This document shows positions 33,884 through 41,931 of a DNA stretch of 64,000 nucleotides, piece after piece. The translations under genes were made by a program, and so were the position numbers. The notes under the pieces were generated by a model that was given only the letters and a program-made list of their open reading frames with translations, was not told the origin of the DNA and searched no databases. Origin of the DNA: DATAEY01 sp038199035 (GTDB lineage Bacteria > Actinomycetota > Thermoleophilia > Solirubrobacterales > Solirubrobacteraceae); assembly GCA_038199035.1 (NCBI GenBank), contig JBBPZM010000046.1:1-64000 (forward strand), read 5' to 3'. Positions within the stretch are counted from its first letter, which is position 1; each line of letters opens with the position of its first letter.

Positions 33884-35275
33884 ATGACGCCTCCCGACGG
33901 CCTGGACGCGAGCGAGGAGAAGATGCGCCGCGACGGCGTGGCCGAGCCGGCGATCGACAACTTCCGCCACTACTACCAGCAGCTGGTGGAGGGCGCTACC
34001 GGCCTGATCGCCGAAAGCGAGATCGAGCCGGTGGCGGACATCCCTTCGATCGACGACCTGCCGTCGGGCGAGGCGGCGGGGCGCGAGGCCCTCGACCAGG
34101 CGGTGGTCCTCAAGCTCAATGGCGGCCTGGGCACGAGCATGGGCATGACGCGGGCCAAGTCCCTGCTCGAGGTCAAGGACGGGCTCTCGTTCCTCGACGT
34201 GATCGCCCGCCAGACGCTCGAGCTGCGCGCCCGCCGCGACGCCCGGCTGCCGCTGGTGCTTATGGACTCCTTCTACACCCAGGAGGACTCGCTGGCTGCG
34301 CTGGAGCGCTACCCCCAGCTGGCGACCGACGTGCCGGCCGACTTCCTCCAGAACAAGGAGCCCAAGGTCCGCATCGATGACCTCCAGCCGGTGGAGTGGC
34401 CCGACGACCCCGAGCTCGAGTGGTGCCCGCCGGGGCACGGCGACCTCTACACCGCCCTGGTCACCTCGGGCATGCTCGGGACCCTGCTGGAGCGCGGCTA
34501 CCGCTACGCCTTCGTTTCGAACTCCGACAACCTGGGCGCCGTGCTCGAGCCGCGGATCCTGGGGTGGATGGCGCAGGAGGAGATTCCCTTCGTCATGGAG
34601 GTGGCCGACCGCACCGCGGCCGACCGCAAGGGCGGCCACCTGGCCCGCCGCCGCGACGGTCGGCTGATCCTGCGCGAGATCGCCCAGACGCCCGACGACG
34701 ACGTCGACGCCTTCCAGGACGTGGAGCACCACCGCTTCTTCAACACCAACACCCTGTGGGTAGACCTGCGCTCGCTGGGCGAGGCGCTCGAGGCCCGCGG
34801 GAACGTGCTGGGGCTGCCGATGATCCGCAACCGCAAGACCGTCGATCCCGGCGACCCGCAGTCGCCGGCCGTCTACCAGCTCGAGACCGCGATGGGCTCG
34901 GCCATCTCGGTCTTCGAGGGCGCCCGCGCCCTGCGCGTGCCCCGCTCGCGCTTCGCCCCGGTCAAGACGACCAACGAGCTGCTGGCACTGCGCTCGGACT
35001 GCTACGAGCTGACCGGCGACAGCCGGGTGGCACTGGCGCCCGAGCGCTCCGACGGCCCGCCGTTCGTCGACCTCGACGCCGAGCACTACAAGCTCCTGGG
35101 CGACTTCGAGGCCCGCTTCCCCGCCGGGCCGCCGTCGCTGCGCGAGTGCCGGCGCTTCGTGGTGCGCGGCGACGTGACCTTCGGAGCGGCGGTCGTCGTC
35201 CGCGGTGACGTCGAGGTCGAGGTGGCGGCCGACGCCCCGGCGACGATCGCTGAGGACACGGTCCTCGAGGGCTGA
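33884..35275 (+). CDS. UTP-glucose-1-phosphate uridylyltransferase, eukaryotic-type
   Basis: Nucleotide-sugar enzyme of 463 aa making UDP-glucose from UTP and glucose-1-phosphate. It is of the UDPGP family (plant/animal/yeast type), not the GalU type. The nucleotide-binding loop is LKLNGGLGTSMGMTRAKSLL (about residues 83-102), with SNSDNLGAVLEPRI and FFNTNTLWVD further on; the C-terminal end forms the left-handed beta-helix part (VVRGDVTFGAAVVVRGDV). UDP-glucose feeds envelope polysaccharides; the trehalose synthase-like gene at 48086 uses nucleotide-glucose too (possible link, inference). Confidence 0.93.
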   Translation: MTPPDGLDASEEKMRRDGVAEPAIDNFRHYYQQLVEGATGLIAESEIEPVADIPSIDDLPSGEAAGREALDQAVVLKLNGGLGTSMGMTRAKSLLEVKDGLSFLDVIARQTLELRARRDARLPLVLMDSFYTQEDSLAALERYPQLATDVPADFLQNKEPKVRIDDLQPVEWPDDPELEWCPPGHGDLYTALVTSGMLGTLLERGYRYAFVSNSDNLGAVLEPRILGWMAQEEIPFVMEVADRTAADRKGGHLARRRDGRLILREIAQTPDDDVDAFQDVEHHRFFNTNTLWVDLRSLGEALEARGNVLGLPMIRNRKTVDPGDPQSPAVYQLETAMGSAISVFEGARALRVPRSRFAPVKTTNELLALRSDCYELTGDSRVALAPERSDGPPFVDLDAEHYKLLGDFEARFPAGPPSLRECRRFVVRGDVTFGAAVVVRGDVEVEVAADAPATIAEDTVLEG

Positions 35276-35324
35276 CTCGGGGCGGGCGCTCCGCCCGGGC
35301 TATCCCGGCGAGCCGGGGGCGGGG

Positions 35325-35457
35325 ACGACCGCCGGCTCCAGGTCCCCGCTCGCAGCTCGCGCCACGCCCGCTGGGCGTTGGCCTCCGACGCCGTGAGCAC
35401 CGAGGCTGCGAGCCCGTACCGCGCGGCGTTGGCCGCCTCCAGCGCGGCGTCGGAGGA
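35325..35457 (-). pseudogene. aldehyde dehydrogenase remnant
   Basis: Read on the minus strand directly after the TGA at 35458, the frame gives SDAALEAANAARYGLAASVL and then TASEANAQRAWRELRAGTW. This is the A-NxxRYGLAAS...LRAG motif near the C-terminus of aldehyde dehydrogenases. The piece is about 40 residues with no start and is cut off on both sides; after AGTW the translation is Arg/Pro-rich and unrelated. The rest of the gene is missing. Confidence 0.65.
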
Positions 35458-35985
35458 TCACGGCCGCCACTTGATCGAGCAGCCGATCGGCTCGGTCTCG
35501 GGCCGGCGAACCTCGGCGACGTCCAGGACGTCGTCGAGGGCCTCGCGCAGCCAGGCGGCGTCCTGGCCCGGGTCAGAGTGGTCGGCGTCGGGCGCGCCGC
35601 GATAGCGCAGGCGTCCGTCGGCGCCGATGACGAAGACGTCGGGCGTGGTGCGCGCCCCGAACGCGCGGGCCACGTCCTGGCTGGCGTCGTGGAGGTAGGG
35701 CAGCAGCCAGTCCTCGTCTTCCACGCGCTGGCGCATGGCCTCGAGCGAGTCGCGCGGGTAGCGCTCGGCGTCGTTGGAGTTGACGGCCAGGAAGCGCACG
35801 CCGCGCGGCTGGTAGTCGCGGGCGGCGCCCAACAGCCGGTCGTGCCAGGCCAGCGCGTAGGGGCAGTGGTTGCAGGTGAAGAACACGACGGTGGGGGCGT
35901 CGGAGCCCTCGTCGACCGCGTGGCGGGCGCCGCGGGTGTCGGGCAGCTCGAAGGCGGGGGCCGGGTCGCCCACCGACAGGCTCAC
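35458..35985 (-). CDS. peroxiredoxin/thioredoxin-fold (AhpC-TSA/TlpA-like) protein
   Basis: Thioredoxin-fold protein of 175 aa. SLSVGDPAPAFELPDTRGAR opens like a peroxiredoxin; the redox motif is CNHC in VVFFTCNHCPYALAWHDRL. No signal peptide is seen, so it is cytoplasmic. The GTG at 35985 overlaps the TGA of the upstream gene (GTGA), indicating coupling. It may reduce peroxides or carry thiols; the CxxC form points to a thiol-disulfide exchanger rather than a single-Cys peroxidase. Confidence 0.85.
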   Translation of the reverse strand: MSLSVGDPAPAFELPDTRGARHAVDEGSDAPTVVFFTCNHCPYALAWHDRLLGAARDYQPRGVRFLAVNSNDAERYPRDSLEAMRQRVEDEDWLLPYLHDASQDVARAFGARTTPDVFVIGADGRLRYRGAPDADHSDPGQDAAWLREALDDVLDVAEVRRPETEPIGCSIKWRP

Positions 35986-36326
35986 GCCCGAGTTCCCTCG
36001 CTCAGCGCGGCGGCCAGCGCGTCGCGGAGGTCGGCCGGGTCGGGTGTGGGGGAGACGCGCCCGTCGCGCAGGCGGTAGATGCGGCAGGTCAGGCCGAGCG
36101 GCTCGTCGTCCGGCGGCTGGACGTCGCGGCCGGCGACGCGGATCGTCGGCGAGCCGACGAACGCCTCGCGCCGGGCCCGGTCGTCGGTGGGGACCTCCCG
36201 CAGCTCGACCGCCCCAGGATCGAGCCCCAGCTCCTCCATGGCGTCGCGCAGATCGGCGAGTGCCTGGCCCCAGGAAGGGCATCCTTCCCACCACAGCAGC
36301 TCGACTTTGGGCTGGGCGCGGGCCAT
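35982..36326 (-). CDS. thioredoxin-fold partner protein
   Basis: Protein of 114 aa: KVELLWWEGCPSWGQALADL strand-turn-helix with a single Cys, then GSPTIRVAGRDVQPPDDEPL and GLTCRIYRL. The arrangement resembles small thioredoxin-fold proteins associated with peroxiredoxins or metal binding. It overlaps the following peroxiredoxin-like gene by 4 bp, so the two likely act together. Function is not established. Confidence 0.75.
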   Translation of the reverse strand: MARAQPKVELLWWEGCPSWGQALADLRDAMEELGLDPGAVELREVPTDDRARREAFVGSPTIRVAGRDVQPPDDEPLGLTCRIYRLRDGRVSPTPDPADLRDALAAALSEGTRA

Positions 36327-36428
36327 GTCCGGAGGCTAGCGACGCATCTCGTGCCGCGAGGGAGGACGGGGGCCGGTTGTAACACCCGGGCCCCAGCGCG
36401 GTCAGGGGATCAACGACTCGAGGAGACG

Positions 36429-36905
36429 ATGAGCATGGAGACAAAGAAGGCGGCGTTCGCCGCGGGCTGCTTCTGGCAGGTGGAGGTCGAGCTGCGCAAC
36501 ACCCCGGGCGTGGTCGACGTGCGCGTGGGCTACACGGGAGGAAGCGCCGACAGCCCCAGCTACGAGCAGGTGTGCACGGGTCGCACCGGCCACGCCGAGG
36601 CGGTCGAGGTCGAGTTCGACCCGCTGCGCGTGTCCTACGGCGAGCTGCTCGAGCGGTTCTGGAGCCTGCACGACCCCACGCAGGTCAACCGCCAGGGCCC
36701 CGACGTCGGATCCCAGTACCGCTCGGCCGTCTTCTTCCACTCGCCCGAGCAGGAGCGTGAGGCGATCGCCTCACGCGAGCGGGCCCAGGCCCGGCTCGGC
36801 CGACCGATCGCCACGGAGATCACCCCCGCCTCGACCTTCCACTCGGCCGAGGACTACCACCAGCGCTACCTGGAGAAGCGCGGCCTGGCCACCTGCGCCA
36901 TCTGA
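36429..36905 (+). CDS. msrA: peptide methionine (S)-S-oxide reductase MsrA, copy 1
   Basis: Repair enzyme of 158 aa that reduces methionine-S-sulfoxide. The catalytic Cys is in AAGCFWQVEVELRN; family motifs VGYTGG, GHAEAVEVEFDP and HDPTQVNRQGPDVGSQYRSA are intact. A C-terminal Cys (GLATCAI) may serve as recycling thiol. The Gly usually found after GCFW is Gln here. GAGGAGACG precedes the ATG at 36429. A paralogue lies 4.4 kb downstream. Confidence 0.95.
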   Translation: MSMETKKAAFAAGCFWQVEVELRNTPGVVDVRVGYTGGSADSPSYEQVCTGRTGHAEAVEVEFDPLRVSYGELLERFWSLHDPTQVNRQGPDVGSQYRSAVFFHSPEQEREAIASRERAQARLGRPIATEITPASTFHSAEDYHQRYLEKRGLATCAI

Positions 36906-36976
36906 GCGCGCGCCGCGACCGGCGGGTCTAGAGTGGCGGGCGCTCGTCGCGGCCTGGGCGGCGGCGGGCGTCAACC

Positions 36977-38398
36977 ATGAGGGGAGGTCTCTACACCCGC
37001 TTCGTCCGCTGGCGCGCGACGCGGATCTGGCTTCGACACCCGCGGCGTGCCGTCGCCTTGCTGGGACCCGCGAGCCAGGCCGGTGACCTCGACGGGCCCC
37101 AGCTCGCCCTCCGCGCCTGGCTCGCCCTCACCTATGAGCGTGACGCGGCGACGGCCGAGCGCCTGGCCCGCGCCGCGCTCGAGCGGCCCGGCGCCACGCG
37201 CTTCGCCTCCGCCGCCCTGGCGGAGTCACTGATCCGCCGTGGTGAGCCCGACGAGGCCGTCGAGGTGCTGCGCGCCGCCAGCGAGCGGCTGCCCCACGTC
37301 TTCTGGTACGAGCTCACCCTGGTCGACGCGCTGGAGCTCGCCGGTCGCACCGACGAGGCGGTCGAGCGGCTGCGGGCGGTGGCCGACCATCCCCAGCTGC
37401 GTCGACACGTCCTCAAGCGCCTGTCGCGGATCGCTCTGGAGCGACACGACGAGGCCGAGGCGCGACGCTGGTTCGAGGCGCTGGTGGCGCTGGCGCCCGA
37501 CTACCTGGTCTACGCCTCCGACTACGTCACGCTGGGCCGCCTCCAGCTCGAGGCGGGCGAGCCGCAGGCCGCGCGCGAGACGTGGCGCCGCGGGGCGCGC
37601 ATCTACCCCCGGCACGCCGAGCTGCGCGAGCTGCGCGCGCAGCGCCTGGGCGACGCCGAGCCGCTCGCCCAGCCGCGCATCGACCCCGTGGCCGAGCAGG
37701 AGGTCGGGGCCGCGCGCATTCCGGTGCGCACGCCGTTCATCACCCTGCGCACCGACCTGCGCGCTCTGATGGACCGCACGACTTCGGGCACCCGACGGCC
37801 GGGCGACGTGATCGCCCTGGCCGAGAGCGCCACCGCCGCCGCCCAGGGACGCATCCTTCCCCTCGAGCTGGTCCGCCCGGGCGCCCTCGCGCGCTCGCTC
37901 AGCCGCTTCGTCGGCGAGATCGGGCCGCTGCACAGTCCCGAGGGCATGCAGGGAGCGATCATGGAGTCCGGGCGGGTGCGCGTGGTGGTGGGGGCGATCG
38001 TCGGCGGGCTCGGCCGCCCGCTGGGTCGGCGCGGGTGGTTCTACCGCGTCGCCGGCCCGCGCACGGCGATGATCGACGACGTGGCGGCCTGCCTGCCGCC
38101 CCACGACCACCACCTGATCTTCGGGCCGATCGAGCCCGACGCCCTGACCGCCGAGCTGGCGGGCGCGCTGGGCTGCGGGGTCGCGGTGGTGGACGCCAAC
38201 CACCGCACCGGCGCCTGGGTCCTCGCCGCCTCTGCCGGCGTCGACTCCGGTTGGCTGGCCGAGGCGCTGGCCGACAACCCAGCGGGCAACGAGGACGAGC
38301 AGACGCCGGTGGTGATCGTGCGGCGAACGGCGCGGGACCTGGCGCGCGCCCCAGCGGCCAAGCGCGTCCCGGCGCCGGGCCAGCCGGTCAGGCCCTGA
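36977..38398 (+). CDS. TPR protein fused to a CofE-like (F420-0:gamma-glutamyl ligase) domain
   Basis: Two-part protein of 473 aa. Residues about 40-225 are helical TPR-like repeats (RRGEPDEAVEVLRAASERLP, AGRTDEAVERLRAVAD, HDEAEARRWFEALVALAPDY, GEPQAARETWRRGARIYP). Residues about 245-465 match the CofE ligase fold: RIPVRTPFITLRTDLRALM, GDVIALAESATAAAQGR, LVRPGALARSLSRFV, GRRGWFYRVAGPRTAMIDD, VAVVDANHRTGAWVLAAS and the closing LADNPAGNEDEQTPVVIVRR. CofE adds glutamates to coenzyme F420 using GTP. Such a fusion is unusual, and whether this copy is catalytic is unknown. It converges on, and overlaps by 11 bp, the DegT gene. Confidence 0.72.
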   Translation: MRGGLYTRFVRWRATRIWLRHPRRAVALLGPASQAGDLDGPQLALRAWLALTYERDAATAERLARAALERPGATRFASAALAESLIRRGEPDEAVEVLRAASERLPHVFWYELTLVDALELAGRTDEAVERLRAVADHPQLRRHVLKRLSRIALERHDEAEARRWFEALVALAPDYLVYASDYVTLGRLQLEAGEPQAARETWRRGARIYPRHAELRELRAQRLGDAEPLAQPRIDPVAEQEVGAARIPVRTPFITLRTDLRALMDRTTSGTRRPGDVIALAESATAAAQGRILPLELVRPGALARSLSRFVGEIGPLHSPEGMQGAIMESGRVRVVVGAIVGGLGRPLGRRGWFYRVAGPRTAMIDDVAACLPPHDHHLIFGPIEPDALTAELAGALGCGVAVVDANHRTGAWVLAASAGVDSGWLAEALADNPAGNEDEQTPVVIVRRTARDLARAPAAKRVPAPGQPVRP

Positions 38399-39521
38399 GC
38401 GCCCAGCGCGCCGCCTGGCCGACGGCCTCGACGTGCCACGGCGCCATGGCCTGGTGCACGGGCAGGGCCAGCAGCCCCTCGCGCAGCGGCTCGAGCTCGG
38501 CAAAGCGCCGGCGGTCGAGCAGGGGATGGGGGACGGGCCAGACCTCGATCGCCCGCACGCCGCGGGCCAGCAGACGGGCCAGGGCGTCCGGGCGGTCGCG
38601 GGCCAGGACCGGGAGGTAGAGCGGCGTAGTCCCCGGAGGCAGCTCGCGGAACGGCTCGAAGCACAGCTCGCCCAGCTGGGCGGCCAGCGCGGCGTAGTTG
38701 GCTCGCCGCGCTGCCCGCGCCCTCGCGGCGTCGGCCCTCCGGGCGATCCACTCGGTCAACCGCGCCGGACGTCCGGCGGCGGCCGCCCGGTCCTCGACCT
38801 CCAGGTCCCACTCCCCGATCACCGTCTCGGTCAGCGTGCCCGCGCGCGCCGCGGCGTCGGCCCGGCTGGTGCGGGCGATCAGTCGCGCGGCGGCCGCCCG
38901 CACCGCGCGCGGACCGCCCATCGCCGCCCGCGCGGCCAGCAGCGACAGGGTCGAGTGGACCATCGCGCCGGCGCCCGGGCGGCTCGCGGTGGGTTCGATC
39001 GCCTTCGCGCCGGGCACCAGGATCGCGCCGCCGTCCGGCACCCCGAGCGACTTGCGCGGGCAGAAGATCGCTGCCGCCACCCGGTCGCCGAGCGCGCGGC
39101 CGTCCGGCGCGGCCGAGAAAAGGGCGTGCGCGGCGTCCTCGATCACCGTCGCGCCCGCCGGGGCGGGTGGGGTGGGGAAGCCGAAGTGGGAGATCAGGTA
39201 GACGGCGTCGGCTCGGTGCGCCGCTCGGGCCAGGTCGTCGCAATCGGCCTGGAGGCGGGCATCGACGCGGTAGAAGTCGATCTCTACGCCGGCCAGCCGC
39301 GCCGCCTCGACCTCCGAGCCGCAGTGGTAGGCCGGCATGGCCAGCCGGCGCCCGGGTCCCAGCCCCAGCGCCCGCAGCGCCAGCCACACCGCGCCGCGCC
39401 CGAGGTGGGTGAGGGTGAGCGCTGGGCGGTCGAACGGGAAAGCGGACGGGGCGGAAGCGGGGCCCAGGGCCCCGGCCGGCCGGAGCGGCGGGTAGACCCC
39501 GATGTGGAGGTCCGCGCTCAC
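38388..39521 (-). CDS. DegT/DnrJ/EryC1-family PLP aminotransferase
   Basis: Aminotransferase-like protein of 377 aa. The PLP-binding Asp is in TVIEDAAHALFS and the Schiff-base Lys is in AAIFCPRKSLGVPDGGAIL, with substrate-side MPAYHCGSEVEAARLAGV. These enzymes transaminate keto-sugars or related compounds for surface glycans or antibiotics. The GTG at 39521 overlaps the TGA of murJ (GTGA), so it is read with murJ. Linkage to a lipid II flippase suggests an envelope-glycan role (inference). Confidence 0.85.
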   Translation of the reverse strand: MSADLHIGVYPPLRPAGALGPASAPSAFPFDRPALTLTHLGRGAVWLALRALGLGPGRRLAMPAYHCGSEVEAARLAGVEIDFYRVDARLQADCDDLARAAHRADAVYLISHFGFPTPPAPAGATVIEDAAHALFSAAPDGRALGDRVAAAIFCPRKSLGVPDGGAILVPGAKAIEPTASRPGAGAMVHSTLSLLAARAAMGGPRAVRAAAARLIARTSRADAAARAGTLTETVIGEWDLEVEDRAAAAGRPARLTEWIARRADAARARAARRANYAALAAQLGELCFEPFRELPPGTTPLYLPVLARDRPDALARLLARGVRAIEVWPVPHPLLDRRRFAELEPLREGLLALPVHQAMAPWHVEAVGQAARWALRA

Positions 39522-41155
39522 CGACCGGGCAGCAGGCGCCGGAAGAGGGCCAGGTCCTGCGCCCGCAGCGCCCGAGCCACCGCGAGGAAGAGCGCGAGGC
39601 CGAGCGCGCCTCCCACGACCAGCTCGACCAGCGCGCGCAGATCTCCCGTCTCGCTCAGCCCCGACGCGGCCGCCACCACGCCGACCATCCCCGCCCAGGC
39701 CGCGGCGGCCGCGACCGTCGCCTTGGCCAGCTCGCGCAGCGTCCGGCGCAGCTCGAGCCCGCCGACGCGCCGGGCCAGCAGCCCACCCAGCACCGCCGCT
39801 CCCGCGACGTAGCCCAGCGAATGGGCGAGGGCCAGGCCGCGGACGTCGAGTCCGGGGAAGAGGATGAAGTCCAGCGCCACGGTCACCGCGTTCTCGACCA
39901 CGTTGACCAGGGCGGGCGTGCGGCTGTCCTGCCGGGCGTAGAAGGCGCGCGCGAACAGCAGGAACGCGGCGAAGGGCAGCAGCCCGATCGCGAACAGCCC
40001 GAGCGTCGAGGCCACCAGCGAGACGCTGCCGCCGCCGACCACGCCGTGCTCGAGCAGGACCCGAATCAGCGGCCGGCCCAACGCCAGGTAGGCCGCGGTG
40101 GCCGGAAGCATGAGCAGCGCGGTGGCGCGCAGGCCGCCGGCCACGGTGGAGCGAAAGCCCGGGACGTCGGCGTCGACGTGGCGCGCGGCCAGGCGCGGGA
40201 CCAGCGCAGTCATGATCGAGACGGCGGCGATCCCATAGGGCAGCTGGAAGAAGGCGAAGGCCGTCACGTAGGCGGTCGGGCCGCCCTGCTTGGCGTTGGC
40301 CAGGTAGAACGAGACGCCGAAGCCGATGGTGTTGAGGACGACGTAAACCAGCGTCCATCCCGACAGCCGCGCCACCTTGCGCACCGAGGGGTGACGCAGG
40401 TCCAGCCGCGGGCGCAGGCTTCCCCCCAGCCGGCGCAGGAAGGGCCAGTAGGCCAGCGCCATCACCGCCACCCCTCCGGTTGTCCCCAGCGCCAGCAGAA
40501 GCTTCTGCCCCGGGTCGGCGAGCACGCTGCGGTCGCTGGGCACTCCGCTGCTGAAGACCGCAAAGGCCGCGAACATGGCGATGACCACGAGGTTGTTGAG
40601 GATGGGCGCGAACATGGGGACGGCGAAGCGGCCCTGCGCGTTGAGCAGGCCGGCGGCGATGGCGGCGAAGCCGTAGAGCGCGATCTGGGGGGCGAAGAAG
40701 CGAAAGAAGAAGGTGGCGAGGTCGTGTTGCTGCGCGCCCTGGGGGCCCGAGACGCGGCCGCTGAACACGTCGATGACCAGCGGCGCGGCGAAGATCGCGG
40801 CCACCGTGAGGACGACGAGCAGCCCCAGCGAGGCGGTGACCAACGCCGACACCGAGCGCCAGGCCTCGGCGTGGGGCTTCGTCCGCAGCTCCTCGACGAG
40901 CACCGGGATGAAGACCGAGGTCAGCACCCCGCCGAGCACCAGCTCGTAGAGGACGTTGGGCAGCGTGTTGGCGATGTTGTAGGAGTCGGCCAGGCGCGAC
41001 TCGGCCACGCCCAGGGCGAAGGCCAGGGCGATGACGCGGCCCAGGCCGGTCAGGCGCGAGAGCGCGGTGCCCACCGCCATGACCGCCGCCGGGCGGGCCA
41101 AGGGGAGGGTGGCGACGTCGACCGCGGGGCGGCCTTCGCCGGCCTGAGCGCTCAT
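39518..41155 (-). CDS. murJ: MurJ/MviN-type lipid II flippase
   Basis: Inner-membrane flippase of 545 aa with about 14 spans. The N-terminal AAVMAVGTALSRLTGLGRVIA and YNIANTLPNVLYELVLGGVL are the MviN signatures; further family blocks are SVFIPVLVEELRTK and ARAFYARQDSRTPALVNVVE. It moves lipid II across the membrane for peptidoglycan assembly. It is followed with a 4-bp overlap by the DegT aminotransferase. Another murJ may exist elsewhere, since actinobacteria often carry several. Confidence 0.92.
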   Translation of the reverse strand: MSAQAGEGRPAVDVATLPLARPAAVMAVGTALSRLTGLGRVIALAFALGVAESRLADSYNIANTLPNVLYELVLGGVLTSVFIPVLVEELRTKPHAEAWRSVSALVTASLGLLVVLTVAAIFAAPLVIDVFSGRVSGPQGAQQHDLATFFFRFFAPQIALYGFAAIAAGLLNAQGRFAVPMFAPILNNLVVIAMFAAFAVFSSGVPSDRSVLADPGQKLLLALGTTGGVAVMALAYWPFLRRLGGSLRPRLDLRHPSVRKVARLSGWTLVYVVLNTIGFGVSFYLANAKQGGPTAYVTAFAFFQLPYGIAAVSIMTALVPRLAARHVDADVPGFRSTVAGGLRATALLMLPATAAYLALGRPLIRVLLEHGVVGGGSVSLVASTLGLFAIGLLPFAAFLLFARAFYARQDSRTPALVNVVENAVTVALDFILFPGLDVRGLALAHSLGYVAGAAVLGGLLARRVGGLELRRTLRELAKATVAAAAAWAGMVGVVAAASGLSETGDLRALVELVVGGALGLALFLAVARALRAQDLALFRRLLPGR

Positions 41156-41259
41156 AGGGGCGGCAGGCTACAAGGGCACCGGCCGGCGGCCTCCCGCCGT
41201 CACCGGCCGGTAAGGCTCGGGTGCCATGATGGGAGCGCACCGCTGACCAGGAGGGAATC

Positions 41260-41742
41260 GTGGAGAAGGCGACGTTCGCAGCCGGCTGCTTCTGGCAGGT
41301 CGAGGAGGCGTTCCGGGAGATGGAGGGGGTCGTGTCCACCCAGGTCGGCTACGAGGGGGGAACGACCCCACACCCCAGCTACCAGGACGTCTGCACCGGA
41401 CGCACCGGTCACGCCGAGGCGCTGGAGGTCGAGTTCGACCCCGCGGTTGCCTCCTACGAGCAGCTGCTCGAGCGCTTCTGGGACATCCACGATCCGACGC
41501 AGCGCAACCGCCAGGGCTGGGACATCGGCACGCAGTACCGCTCGGCGATCTTCTTCCACTCCCCCGCCCAGGAGCAGGCCGCGCTCGCCTCGCGCGAGCG
41601 CGCGCAGGCCGGCCGGCGCAAGCCCATCGCTACGGAGATCGTCCCCGCGTCGGAGTTCTGGCGCGCCGAGGACTACCACCAGTGCTACCTGGCCAACCGC
41701 TCGGGGCGCTCGCTGCTCTCGACGCTGTTGGGCCGCGGCTGA
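41260..41742 (+). CDS. msrA: peptide methionine (S)-S-oxide reductase MsrA, copy 2
   Basis: MsrA of 160 aa with AGGAGGGAATC before the GTG at 41260. The active site is AAGCFWQVEEAFREMEG, with VGYEGG, GHAEALEVEFDP and HDPTQRNRQGWDIGTQYRSA. Unlike copy 1 it has no Cys near the C-terminus; a Cys lies in YHQCYLAN instead. The two copies are about two-thirds identical by eye and differ in their recycling Cys, so they may use different thiol donors. Both carry GCFWQ rather than the common GCFWG/C. Confidence 0.95.
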   Translation: MEKATFAAGCFWQVEEAFREMEGVVSTQVGYEGGTTPHPSYQDVCTGRTGHAEALEVEFDPAVASYEQLLERFWDIHDPTQRNRQGWDIGTQYRSAIFFHSPAQEQAALASRERAQAGRRKPIATEIVPASEFWRAEDYHQCYLANRSGRSLLSTLLGRG

Positions 41743-41769
41743 GCTGGCTGGCGATCTCCTGAGCCGCCC

Positions 41770-41806
41770 CCGGCGCTCGACGCCGGCGCTCGACGCGGAG
41801 CGCCGG
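41770..41806 (+). repeat. 13-bp tandem repeat forming alternative hairpins after msrA copy 2
   Basis: CGGCGCTCGACGC is repeated at 41771-41783 and 41784-41796. CCGGCGCTC at 41783-41791 pairs perfectly with GAGCGCCGG at 41798-41806 (9-bp stem, loop GACGCG); the first copy (41770-41778) could pair with the same 3' arm. This may act as a terminator, though there is no U-tract. Confidence 0.6.
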
Positions 41807-41931
41807 ACGCTTGACAGTAGGCGCGCCGGACTGGACGTTCATACGAAAGCCCTGTCGGTCATTGTCACCCGCCGTCTACAGTGGCGATCCCAGTGACGAC
41901 GAGCGGCGACGGACCCATCCGGAGGGCGCCC

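Noticed and set aside
38388..41339. Frame joining DegT with antisense-frame sequence of murJ
   Set aside because: MurJ is encoded in another frame on the same strand; the GTG at 39521 with GTGA overlap is the natural DegT start.
41260..41742. Second msrA as an assembly duplicate of the first
   Set aside because: The two differ at many residues along their length, including the recycling Cys, so they are real paralogues.
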